IMG/VR virus record: IMGVR_UViG_3300025133_000137
Location: 1-54,541 of that record
DNA: 54,541 nt
Source of the DNA: a virus
Strand: one strand, 5' to 3'
Made by a program: the position numbers and the translations under genes. Under the pieces are notes generated by a model that saw only the letters and a program-made list of their open reading frames with translations, did no database searches and was not told the DNA's origin. Positions 30,927 to 38,680 of the stretch are shown here, piece after piece. Every line of letters starts with the position of its first letter. Position 1 is the first letter of the stretch.

Positions 30927-31247
30927 ATGAAACCATTTAATAATACTAGGTCTGATACGTGGCAGAACGATTTGAACACCCGGCGTTTGCTTCGTATGTT
31001 GTTAGAGAATTCCCCTCGTATGGTGGGTATGTTTGAAGTAAATGAGAACGGGTTCATAGACGATAGCGGAGCTTTCTATATCGGGCAGCTAATGCCCCTT
31101 CATGCTAGTGAGGAGCTTTCCCATATTCGGAACAGGCGGATAGATCTCGGAGCAATTGGAGGTGATCGTTACGTGTTTATGTTGGTTGAAATCAATCAAC
31201 TTGAACGCCTCCCCCGATCAATCTTGACCCAACAAGGAGGTGTGTAA
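30927..31247 (+). CDS. Hypothetical protein
   Basis: A 106-residue protein starting MKPFNNTRSDTWQNDLNTRR. It is mixed alpha/beta with a strand-rich C-terminal half (DRYVFMLVEINQLERLP). AAGGAGGTGT near its stop is the ribosome site of the next gene, and the two overlap by one base (TAATG). Function unknown. Confidence 0.65.
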   Translation: MKPFNNTRSDTWQNDLNTRRLLRMLLENSPRMVGMFEVNENGFIDDSGAFYIGQLMPLHASEELSHIRNRRIDLGAIGGDRYVFMLVEINQLERLPRSILTQQGGV

Positions 31248-31552
31248 TGACACCTAAAGCTGACAGGATAGGGAGTGCGATCGGAACTGGTGACGGGGTA
31301 GGTATGGAATCTACCTTGTCTATACGCGAAGGTAAGATCACGCTATACGAGGGCCAGGTCTGGACGGGACCCGGTAGGAGCTATTGGTCGGTATCGCTAG
31401 TACCGCATGGACGCTACACTCAAGTGAAGGAGTTCACGCGAGAGATCGTGGTTCCTCTATGGTTGGCCGAGTTAGCAGAAGCAGCGAGAGGTGACACAAT
31501 GGCCGAAATTCAATTCCTCAAATGGCTACGTGAAGAGGGTATCCTAGACTAG
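31247..31552 (+). CDS. Hypothetical protein
   Basis: A 101-residue protein. Beta-rich middle (KITLYEGQVWTGPGRSYWSVSL) and a helical end (PLWLAELAEAARGDTMAEIQFL). It is the last gene before a rho-independent terminator at 31577. Function unknown. Confidence 0.65.
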   Translation: MTPKADRIGSAIGTGDGVGMESTLSIREGKITLYEGQVWTGPGRSYWSVSLVPHGRYTQVKEFTREIVVPLWLAELAEAARGDTMAEIQFLKWLREEGILD

Positions 31553-31576
31553 TCATCACCAGTCGCTGGTAGTCCC

Positions 31577-31614
31577 TACCTCGCTTGGCCTATGCCGGGC
31601 GGGGTATTTTTATT
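31577..31614 (+). terminator. Rho-independent terminator closing the P1 transcript
   Basis: TACCTCGC (31577-31584) pairs with GCGGGGTA (31599-31606) with one G-U pair and a short inner GGC/GCC pairing; it is followed directly by TTTTTATTT. It lies 24 bases after the stop of the preceding gene. Confidence 0.75.
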
Positions 31615-31800
31615 TGCAAGATATAGGGCTTTTCCTCTAGGCTATCCCCTAGCTGCCCCTAGTCTTTACTAGGCTATACTAGGTCCGGACTAGCCTGGCC
31701 AGGCCTACATAGAATATCACGCGCGCGCGGGGCACCCCCTCCAAGGGGGGGCCTCAGCCGAAGGCTGAAGGGCCCTCTTGACACGGCAAGTCTTTTTTGC
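31615..31800. other. Non-coding structured stretch rich in CTAG
   Basis: No gene. Six CTAG tetramers occur between about 31636 and 31694, followed by alternating GCGCGCGCG, a CCCCCTCC/GGGGGGG inverted pair and a CAGCC-GAA-GGCTG hairpin. The mixed short inverted repeats suggest a structured RNA or an origin-flanking element. No match to a known RNA family is apparent. Confidence 0.45.
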
Positions 31801-31860
31801 CCGACAGAAAGCTATGACATTTTCTTGACAGATGTAAAAAACCAGGTTCGCTCGTTGCCT

Positions 31861-32162
31861 GGGACAATATCTACGTCCCAGAAATCGTATATCGTCCCAG
31901 CTACGTCCTCGGATACCCGGCGTTCTAAGGGGGTCGAGTACTTAAGAGGACGATATGACAAAGGAACCCCCCATATCAGCTTCGTAGAACGCCTATGCAA
32001 ATCGCTCTCTATATAGAGGCGAATCTGCACATGCACTCTAGGGTCCCCTGATACTTTTTTACGTCTACATCGTCCTCGATCGCGATAAGCCTGTTACAAG
32101 CCCTAATCTCCGAGGACAATATCGAAAAAAAGATTGTCCTCGGGGACACAGATGTCGTCCCA
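31861..32162. repeat. Cluster of GRGGACRATAT-type motifs, putative origin or operator array
   Basis: At least nine related elements occur in 300 bases on both strands: GGGACAATAT (31861), TACGTCCCA (31872), ATATCGTCCC (31889), TACGTCCTC (31902), GAGGACGATAT (31946), ACATCGTCCTC (32067), GAGGACAATAT (32112), ATTGTCCTC (32133) and TGTCGTCCCA (32153). The 32111/32133 pair forms a perfect 10-bp inverted repeat. A separate 12-bp palindrome CTCTATATAGAG lies at 32007-32018. The array directly precedes the HTH and primase-helicase genes, so a replication origin with iterons is likely. Confidence 0.65.
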
Positions 32163-32196
32163 CACCTGTAAAATCGTGGTAATCTTTGTGACGCCC

Positions 32197-32225
32197 TTGC
32201 ATCGGTTGTCCATCTGTGCTAGGCT
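32197..32225 (+). promoter_or_regulatory. Promoter of the HTH/primase transcript (P4)
   Basis: TTGCAT (32197-32202), 17-base spacer, TAGGCT (32220-32225), ending 24 bases before the ATG at 32250. A weak copy of the array motif (GGTTGTCC, 32205-32212) sits in the spacer. This promoter lacks the GGTGWCACC palindrome and the 61- and 13-base boxes of P1-P3. Confidence 0.6.
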
Positions 32226-32249
32226 CTGAACATTCACCCAGGAGAACCA

Positions 32250-32453
32250 ATGCCAGACGAACACCAACACAGCCACCGCTGTCTCACTGTAAAAGAAACA
32301 GCAAGAAGGTTGGGGGTTTGCCCTCACACCGTCTACACCCTCGTCCGTGAGGGGGACCTACCTGCATTCCGCGTGCGCAACCAGTGGCGCGTAAATGAAA
32401 CTGCTCTAGATCAGTACATGAACACCGAGAATCCCACCCCCTCTGCCCCATAG
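32250..32453 (+). CDS. Excisionase/MerR-type helix-turn-helix protein
   Basis: A 67-residue protein. LTVKETARRLGVCPHTVYTLVREGDLPAFRVRNQWRV is the standard winged HTH of the excisionase-type family, split here at residues 12-48. AGGAG precedes the ATG. There is no integrase in the window, so a true excisionase role is unlikely. Position next to the motif array and ahead of the primase-helicase suggests a replication initiator or a local repressor. Confidence 0.85.
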   Translation: MPDEHQHSHRCLTVKETARRLGVCPHTVYTLVREGDLPAFRVRNQWRVNETALDQYMNTENPTPSAP

Positions 32454-32459
32454 GACATA

Positions 32460-34958
32460 ATGAACACTTCCCAAGAGCCTAATCTCCAGGCCAATCGACA
32501 GGAAATCCGGGCTGCTCTCGGTGCCCTCTTCAATCAGGGCGATATAGTAGAGCTTCGCGCCTTCATACCATCTAATTACAGCGGTAAACCTAATATCATC
32601 GCGGGCTACTTCGATGACTTCGACGTTCTTTCCAACACAGCAGCAGACATCTCCAATGCGGGCGCTTATGGTTTATACATAACCCCACAAGTGATTAAAG
32701 AAGACCTACTAGCGAGAGCGTTAAACAAAACCAAAAAGGGAATTAAGACAACTTCAGATAAAGATGTTCTAGGTTATCGTTACCTACTCATCGACATAGA
32801 CGCGAATCGCGTATCTGGTGTTAGCTCTACAGACGAAGAAAAGAAAGCAGCCTTCAATAAGCTCAAAGAAGTCTTTTATTACCTCCGAGCCGAGGGCTGG
32901 CCAGAGCCGATCTTTGGTGACAGCGGAAATGGGGCTCATCTCCTCTACAGCGTAGACCTACCCTCGGACTCAGACCTAGTTGAACGCTGTCTCAAGGCCC
33001 TAAGCTTCCTATTCGACGATGATAAAGTTATCGTAGACCAGAAAGTCTTTAATCCCGCAAGGATCTGGAAGCTCTACGGAACCGCTACCCGGAAAGGAGA
33101 CTCAACCCCGGAACGCCCCCATAGAAAAGCCCGACTCCTTAAAGCTCCAGACCATCTCGAACGAGTCACTAAGAAATCCCTTAAGAAACTCGCTAAGAGA
33201 ATTCCGCCAGACCCTTCGCGCTCAAAACTTGGCTCAGCAGGAACAGAACGGGCGAAATTAGCTACATGGATTCACCAGAACTTCAAGGACGGGATTACTG
33301 GCCCTATCTCCTGGCCAGGGAAAGGTGTCCGCTGGCTATTCGACGAATGCCCCTGGGACCCCGACCATCGGGACCGAAGTGCTTTCATCGTTCACTTCGA
33401 TCGGGGAGGCATCGCAGCAGGGTGCCATCACGAAGACTGTGAGGGAAATAGTAGTAAAAACAGCAAAGGGAACTCAGGTTGGACCCGGCTTCAGGGAAAG
33501 TTTACCAAAATGAAGCCCCCTAAGCCCCCGTCAAACACCCCACTAGGCCCTATAGCCGCCCCAACTCCCAACAATCCTGGCTATACGGACACCGGAAACG
33601 CTTTACGGTTGGTTCGAGCCCACAAAGAAGTCATTCGTTACGTCCCGACGTGGCATAAGTGGCTTGTCTTTACTGGCAGACGCTGGGCTCCCGACGAATC
33701 CCAGCAAATCATGCAATATGCGAAGACCTCTATCGACGCGATGTACGTAGAAGCCTCGGGGCTCGCACAAAGTGAGCCAGCAGAAGCCAACAAGCTCTTC
33801 AAATGGGCCGTAAAATCCGGATCAGCCTCGTCACGCAGAAATATGATTAGCCTAGCAGAGTCGGAACCAGGTGTCCCAATCAAAACATCGAAGCTAGACT
33901 CAGATCCTTGGAAGCTTAATCTCCTAAACGGTACGCTTGACTTAAAAACAGGGGAACTTTATGCGCATAAACGGGAAGATATGCATACTAAGCTCGCGAA
34001 AGTGGAGTATGACGACAAAGCAAAATGCCCAATCTGGGATGAGTTCATGCTTACCATCATGGGAGGGAAGGAACATCTAGTTGATTACCTTCATGCCTAT
34101 ATGGGATACTCAATGACCGGGGTGATTACCGAACAGACGCTTGCTTTCCTTCATGGGACAGGCAGCAACGGTAAGTCCACCTTCCTGACAACTCTGCAAC
34201 GACTAATGGGGGACTATGCAAGGCAGGCTGCACCTGAACTATTGCTTTCCAAGTCAATGGGGAGCGACCACCCAACCTCAATTGCAGACCTCCAGGGGGC
34301 AAGGTTTGTAACGACATCGGAGATTGACCGAGGGAGACACTTTGCGGAAGCACTTATCAAGCAACTCACCGGAGGCGAAACGGTTAAAGCCCGTTTCATG
34401 CGGCAGGATTTCTTCGAATTCGAACCGACCCACAAACTCTGGATCGCGGCAAACCATCGACCAATTATCAAGGGAAATGACTGGGCGATATGGCGAAGAA
34501 TCCGTCTCATCCCCTTCGAGGTTGTTATCCCCGATGAGAAACAGGATAAGAATCTCCCTTACAAACTCATCGAAGAACTCCCCGGTATTCTGAACCGAGT
34601 TCTGGCCGGCTGCTTACGCTGGCAGGCAGGGGGCCTTTCAACCCCTGATGAGGTCATGGTTGCTACCGAGGAATACAAGGATGAGATGGATCTCCTTAAA
34701 GAATTCCTTGATGACTGGTGTGTCAAGCGGCCAAGTGTCCGAGTCGAAGTCTCGGTTTTGTATGAACGCTACCTAGACTGGTGTGACTTGACTGGAGATA
34801 GAAAGCCAATTAACAAGAAGTACTTAGGTCGTCTGCTCAAGGAGAGAGGCTTCAAGCAGTGCAAGAAAAGTGGTCATCGAGCATGGGAGGGATTGGCTCT
34901 TAAGCCGAGAAACCCAGCGGCCAATCAAAGGTCCGAGAAGTCGGCTAGGTGGAACTAA
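32460..34958 (+). CDS. Primase-polymerase / superfamily-3 helicase fusion (D5-like)
   Basis: An 832-residue replication protein. The N-terminal archaeo-eukaryotic-type primase has LIDIDANR (about residue 110), DSGNGAHLLY (about 156) and KLYGTATRKGD followed by RPHR. A possible zinc-binding region (CPWDPDHRD, CHHEDC) lies around 295-330. The C-terminal SF3 helicase has a D5_N-type region, Walker A GTGSNGKST (about 566), Walker B FVTTSEID, and WIAANHRP with WRRIRLIPF as the sensor/arginine finger. It probably unwinds and primes at the upstream motif array and supplies the polymerase with primers. Confidence 0.9.
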   Translation: MNTSQEPNLQANRQEIRAALGALFNQGDIVELRAFIPSNYSGKPNIIAGYFDDFDVLSNTAADISNAGAYGLYITPQVIKEDLLARALNKTKKGIKTTSDKDVLGYRYLLIDIDANRVSGVSSTDEEKKAAFNKLKEVFYYLRAEGWPEPIFGDSGNGAHLLYSVDLPSDSDLVERCLKALSFLFDDDKVIVDQKVFNPARIWKLYGTATRKGDSTPERPHRKARLLKAPDHLERVTKKSLKKLAKRIPPDPSRSKLGSAGTERAKLATWIHQNFKDGITGPISWPGKGVRWLFDECPWDPDHRDRSAFIVHFDRGGIAAGCHHEDCEGNSSKNSKGNSGWTRLQGKFTKMKPPKPPSNTPLGPIAAPTPNNPGYTDTGNALRLVRAHKEVIRYVPTWHKWLVFTGRRWAPDESQQIMQYAKTSIDAMYVEASGLAQSEPAEANKLFKWAVKSGSASSRRNMISLAESEPGVPIKTSKLDSDPWKLNLLNGTLDLKTGELYAHKREDMHTKLAKVEYDDKAKCPIWDEFMLTIMGGKEHLVDYLHAYMGYSMTGVITEQTLAFLHGTGSNGKSTFLTTLQRLMGDYARQAAPELLLSKSMGSDHPTSIADLQGARFVTTSEIDRGRHFAEALIKQLTGGETVKARFMRQDFFEFEPTHKLWIAANHRPIIKGNDWAIWRRIRLIPFEVVIPDEKQDKNLPYKLIEELPGILNRVLAGCLRWQAGGLSTPDEVMVATEEYKDEMDLLKEFLDDWCVKRPSVRVEVSVLYERYLDWCDLTGDRKPINKKYLGRLLKERGFKQCKKSGHRAWEGLALKPRNPAANQRSEKSARWN

Positions 34959-35833
34959 TGGGTAAGCCGACAGGATTGCGTGGGGAGAGGCTTTGGCGGT
35001 TTGCGACTGGGGCCTGTAATTACCCTTCAACAGCTTGCGTTCACCATGTCATTCATATGGGACTTCATTTCCAGAGTGACCTGGCCTTTGCGGAGTTTTC
35101 ACCTAAAGCGGTCAAGCAACTTCTTTTCACGATGGGGCAAATTCGAGGCAATCTTAGGACGGGTGGTTATATCACTTTGAAAGGAGAAAAGAATGTGGAG
35201 ATTGCTTCTTGGATTGAAGGTACTCCTGTTTTCAAGAAGTGGATCATGTCTCCACAAGCTTTCGTCGCCCCAGAAGCTTGGCCCGGTGACACAGAAAAGA
35301 TGTTTCAGTTCTATGGGGAGGTTCCTTCGCCTTACGAGGTCGCAGGACTAAGGGCATCTGTGCATACCGTCCGAGGAAAGTGGCATACCCATGCTGTCTC
35401 AGTTTTGATGGCGTATGCTTGTGGGATGTCTATCGAGATCATGGAAGAGGGGATGCAGATTGACCGGAAGTACATCCTAGCGGACATGATAACCGGGGTT
35501 GAGTCACTGTGTTCGATTCCGCAGTTCAGGCTATGGTGTCATAACCTAGATCTTTCGCTGGTTACCCTTCCTCCACTCGTAGGCTATACCCTAAATGAAC
35601 GCCTTGAAATCTTTGATGCGTTACAGACCCATCCGTTTAACGTGAAAACTCCTGCTTGCCGGGCTCTCCTAGACGCACCCTTTTTTAAGTCTTATGCTAA
35701 ACTGAAACTGCTTCCGTCTCGACCGAAGTTACGTCCTCCCATGGGGACACCAATCGTCGGGCCCCCTCGACTTAGGAAAAAAGATGTCCAAACGGCGAAA
35801 GATACCCACGAGAAGGTCGCCTCCAGCAAGTGA
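34958..35833 (+). CDS. Hypothetical protein before terminase
   Basis: A 291-residue protein starting MGKPTGLRGERLWRF. I chose ATG 34958 because AGGTGG precedes it and it overlaps the primase-helicase stop as TAATG; the frame opens at a GTG 9 bases earlier. It is mixed alpha/beta with aromatic clusters and a basic Lys/Pro-rich C-terminus. The next gene starts inside its last 50 bases. No family recognised. Position between replication and packaging genes gives little help. Confidence 0.65.
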   Translation: MGKPTGLRGERLWRFATGACNYPSTACVHHVIHMGLHFQSDLAFAEFSPKAVKQLLFTMGQIRGNLRTGGYITLKGEKNVEIASWIEGTPVFKKWIMSPQAFVAPEAWPGDTEKMFQFYGEVPSPYEVAGLRASVHTVRGKWHTHAVSVLMAYACGMSIEIMEEGMQIDRKYILADMITGVESLCSIPQFRLWCHNLDLSLVTLPPLVGYTLNERLEIFDALQTHPFNVKTPACRALLDAPFFKSYAKLKLLPSRPKLRPPMGTPIVGPPRLRKKDVQTAKDTHEKVASSK

Positions 35834-36203
35834 TGGTGCTGATTACTCTGCTTGGTTGGCTCAAGTCCCTCTCGATAAGCGCGAAGTAATCTCTAAGTTC
35901 TTACGGACAAATCCCGTTAAGGACTATGAAGATGTTCTAAACTTTAGTCAATTTCTGCTCGCAGAATTGGTAGAGGGAAACATTACTCCTGTCATCGCGA
36001 GAGAAGCGCGGAACTATCTAGAGCTAATCTTTACGATCATCGCTACCAAGAATTCTGCGATGGGGACCCCAGGAAATGCTTACATGGATATCATCGGGGC
36101 TCTAATCTCTGTTAAGCAAGAGGCTCCGAGGCTTACGGCAAGCTATACAACAGATGCAGAAATTATTGATGTTGAATCGGAAAGGGTTGAGAAGGTTGGA
36201 TGA
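35784..36203 (+). CDS. Putative small terminase subunit
   Basis: A 139-residue protein directly upstream of, and overlapping by 4 bases, the large terminase. It has a basic N-terminus (MSKRRKIPTRRSPP) and several helices (REVISKFLRTN, YEDVLNFSQFLLAELVEG, REARNYLELIFTIIA), typical in size and build for small terminase subunits, which recognise the packaging site. Sequence similarity cannot be claimed; the call rests on position. Confidence 0.5.
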   Translation: MSKRRKIPTRRSPPASDGADYSAWLAQVPLDKREVISKFLRTNPVKDYEDVLNFSQFLLAELVEGNITPVIAREARNYLELIFTIIATKNSAMGTPGNAYMDIIGALISVKQEAPRLTASYTTDAEIIDVESERVEKVG

Positions 36204-37933
36204 GTAAGTCAGACGCACAAAAAGCGACTGAAGCTCTTAAGTCCTTAGCAGATCCCTCAATTAGTTTGAGGGCGTATGCGCATATTCATGACCAGGCATC
36301 GGGTCAAGCTGTCCCTTACGATCCCTTTAAGATCACTGGGCGACTTCAGGCTACCCTCCTTACCTATTTTTCAGATCCACCGAAGACAGAATATGGCCAG
36401 AACAAATGGCTCACTCTTTTGGGGTATCGTCAGGGTGGCAAATCTTTAACCGCCGAGCTATGTGGGTATGTGAAAGCAGCCTATACACCGGGCTGGGACC
36501 ATGTGTGTATTGCAGATAATAAAAAGCGCGCAGAATACCTGCATTCGAGGGTTCACTTTTGCCATGGACTTTGGCCTGAAACTATTCGCTCTCCTACAAT
36601 CCCTAATCGTGAGGCACGTCAGCTTACGTTTGATTCCAAAGCGGGTGGAAAGATGCGCGTCCTCTCAGGAGAAAGCGGGGCCGTTGGTATTGGTCAATCC
36701 CCTGATTCATTCCATGCTTCAGAGGTGCCTTACTTTGCGGACGCAGCAGGACAATTTACCTTAATCTATCCGTCGATGATTAACCGGGACCACTCCCTAA
36801 TGGTTCTCGAATCGACTCCTGCACCAATGGATGCGCCCTCTGCGGAGTGGTGGCACGACCAATGCCGGGATGCAAAGCTGGGGACAGCCCGACACATCTA
36901 CGCTTTTTTCCCCTTCTGGGATGGGGTTCTTAATCAGCGTCCTTGGCCTAAGGGTGCAGCCCTGGATGTAGAAGAGCTTCGGTTTCTAGAGCGTTTTGGT
37001 CCACTAGGGCTGAAGAAAGAGCATCTAGCTTTCCGAAGATTAATGCTGGAGATTGACCCCGAGATTCGTCGTAACCCAGATCTCTTCCAGGTCTACTATC
37101 CGTTTGATGATCTCTCTTGCTGGCTAGCTTCTAGTGTTTCTGTTATCCATCCGAGTTTGCTTAAACGCCATCGGGAGGCTAAATTAACCAATTGGGTGCC
37201 TCCGTATATGGAGTACGAGCAGCCACAGGAGGGGGCTATCTATGTCATCGGAGTGGACCCTGCTGGTTATGCTGCTCGCGATCATGCTGCATTCCAAGTT
37301 CTCAAGGTATACGATGGGGAGTGGACTCAGGTCGCTTGCTATGCAGATCACACGACTCCTATCCCGTTTACGCGGAAAATAATGGAAGCTCACCATAAGT
37401 ACAACAATGCGATTGTAGCCGTTGAATCCAATGGGGTAGGCGCAGCTGTTATCGCTCTACTTGAAGAGATGGATTGTAAAAAGCTTTATTATGAAAAAGC
37501 TTACCGTCCCGGTATTACAGCGACATCGAAGTCTGTAGACCAGATGCTCTCTTACCTTCAGGATGCACTTCGAGATGATTTATTTTTTAATGACCAAGAT
37601 ACAGTCTCCCAACTGACTGGTTATAAGCACGATAAACGAGTGGAACGAGCAGCCTCTGCGGAGATATTATTGGGGGATGGTCCAGGGAAAAGGAGGCGCG
37701 AGAGGCATCACTGGGATAAAATCTCTGCGTTACAAATGGCTATCGTGGCTGCACGTCGTTGCCCACGTCGTCTAAAGGGCACACCCGTCCCGGATGGGTT
37801 GGAGAATGTTGTACTTTTTAAGGATATGTCATACGATCGTATCCAAGCGTACCGGAAAGATGAGGCAAAACGCGAATCAAAATCCCGACGCAAATTTACT
37901 TACCGAAGCATTCGGAACAGAAAACAAAAGTAA
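36200..37933 (+). CDS. terL: Large terminase subunit
   Basis: A 577-residue packaging motor. The ATPase has a Walker A-like GYRQGGKS at residues 75-82 and a Walker B/SE motif (FHASEVPYF). The RNase H-like nuclease has GVDPAG (about 351), VAVESNGVGA (about 406) and HHWDKISALQMA (about 504), giving the three acidic residues. It cuts and pumps DNA into the prohead through the portal. It starts by ATGA overlap with the small-subunit candidate. Confidence 0.9.
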   Translation: MSKSDAQKATEALKSLADPSISLRAYAHIHDQASGQAVPYDPFKITGRLQATLLTYFSDPPKTEYGQNKWLTLLGYRQGGKSLTAELCGYVKAAYTPGWDHVCIADNKKRAEYLHSRVHFCHGLWPETIRSPTIPNREARQLTFDSKAGGKMRVLSGESGAVGIGQSPDSFHASEVPYFADAAGQFTLIYPSMINRDHSLMVLESTPAPMDAPSAEWWHDQCRDAKLGTARHIYAFFPFWDGVLNQRPWPKGAALDVEELRFLERFGPLGLKKEHLAFRRLMLEIDPEIRRNPDLFQVYYPFDDLSCWLASSVSVIHPSLLKRHREAKLTNWVPPYMEYEQPQEGAIYVIGVDPAGYAARDHAAFQVLKVYDGEWTQVACYADHTTPIPFTRKIMEAHHKYNNAIVAVESNGVGAAVIALLEEMDCKKLYYEKAYRPGITATSKSVDQMLSYLQDALRDDLFFNDQDTVSQLTGYKHDKRVERAASAEILLGDGPGKRRRERHHWDKISALQMAIVAARRCPRRLKGTPVPDGLENVVLFKDMSYDRIQAYRKDEAKRESKSRRKFTYRSIRNRKQK

Positions 37934-37942
37934 GGAGTTCTC

Positions 37943-38362
37943 ATGGCACAAGGATATAACGATAAACTCGATGAATCTCTGGGGGAGAAGGATGGTGCGC
38001 TTGCTACCAAAGACCCATCTACTACCGAAGAAGCTCGTAGGAATGAGTCCCGTGGAGCGAAAGGTCCTGATATTGATGCTCTAATTTCTCATTACGAAGA
38101 GGGACTAGCTCTTTTGAAGGAGCATAAAGCTTCTATGGGGGGTGGTGGTGAACTTATCGAGGATATAGGTATTGCGGAAGAGCTTCCTGGCGGGGAGATA
38201 CTAGCGGAAGGCGCAGCTATCGAAGAGCCTATACCCGGTGGTGAGGTGGACATCGGTGCTCTACTCGAAGCAGAAGCGGGCCCTCCAGGTCCTCCACCCG
38301 AAGAAGAGGCTTTCGATTTGAACGCGCTTACTGCACAAGCAGCTAAAAACGCACTCGCTTAG
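37943..38362 (+). CDS. Acidic protein ending in LNALTAQAAKNALA
   Basis: A 139-residue acidic, Gly/Glu/Pro-rich and probably disordered protein (GGEILAEGAAIEEPIPGGE). Its last 14 residues, LNALTAQAAKNALA, share a motif with the two following genes and three others in the virion module. AAGGAG precedes the ATG. The function is unknown; a virion cargo or assembly factor is the best guess from position between terminase and portal. Confidence 0.65.
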   Translation: MAQGYNDKLDESLGEKDGALATKDPSTTEEARRNESRGAKGPDIDALISHYEEGLALLKEHKASMGGGGELIEDIGIAEELPGGEILAEGAAIEEPIPGGEVDIGALLEAEAGPPGPPPEEEAFDLNALTAQAAKNALA

Positions 38363-38371
38363 GGAGTAGTC

Positions 38372-38680
38372 ATGGCAAGTAACAATCGTGGACCGGGTTG
38401 GCGAGAGACGCTAGGTCGTACGGAGCCTTTTTCAATGAAGGCGCTTCGAGAGAAGGCGGCTAAGAATGCGATAGACAAAGATAAGGAAGATTGGATCGGT
38501 AAGGCTACCGATAAGATGAAGAAGAAGGGAACCGTTGGCGCTTTCTCTAAAGCTGCAAAAGAGCGTGGAGAGACAACAAAAGAGTACGCAGATCAAGCGT
38601 TAGCTCCTGGTTCAACCGCCTCACCGTTGACAAAACAGAGGGCCAACTTTGCGAGGAATGTGTCTAAAGCGGGGAAATAA
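38372..38680 (+). CDS. Small basic protein with AAKNAI motif
   Basis: A 102-residue basic, helical protein. The motif KALREKAAKNAI is at residues 23-34. It is lysine-rich (DKDKEDWIGKATDKMKKKG) and could bind DNA. It overlaps the next gene by one base. Function unknown. Confidence 0.65.
   Translation: MASNNRGPGWRETLGRTEPFSMKALREKAAKNAIDKDKEDWIGKATDKMKKKGTVGAFSKAAKERGETTKEYADQALAPGSTASPLTKQRANFARNVSKAGK

Noticed and set aside
31812-32036. Leftward frame and overlapping rightward frame (31825-32016) across the motif array
   Set aside because: Neither has a ribosome site or protein-like composition, and both cross repeated non-coding elements.
32250-32453. Evidence for a temperate lifestyle
   Set aside because: The excisionase-type fold is common in regulators; no integrase, attachment site or lysogeny repressor region is seen.
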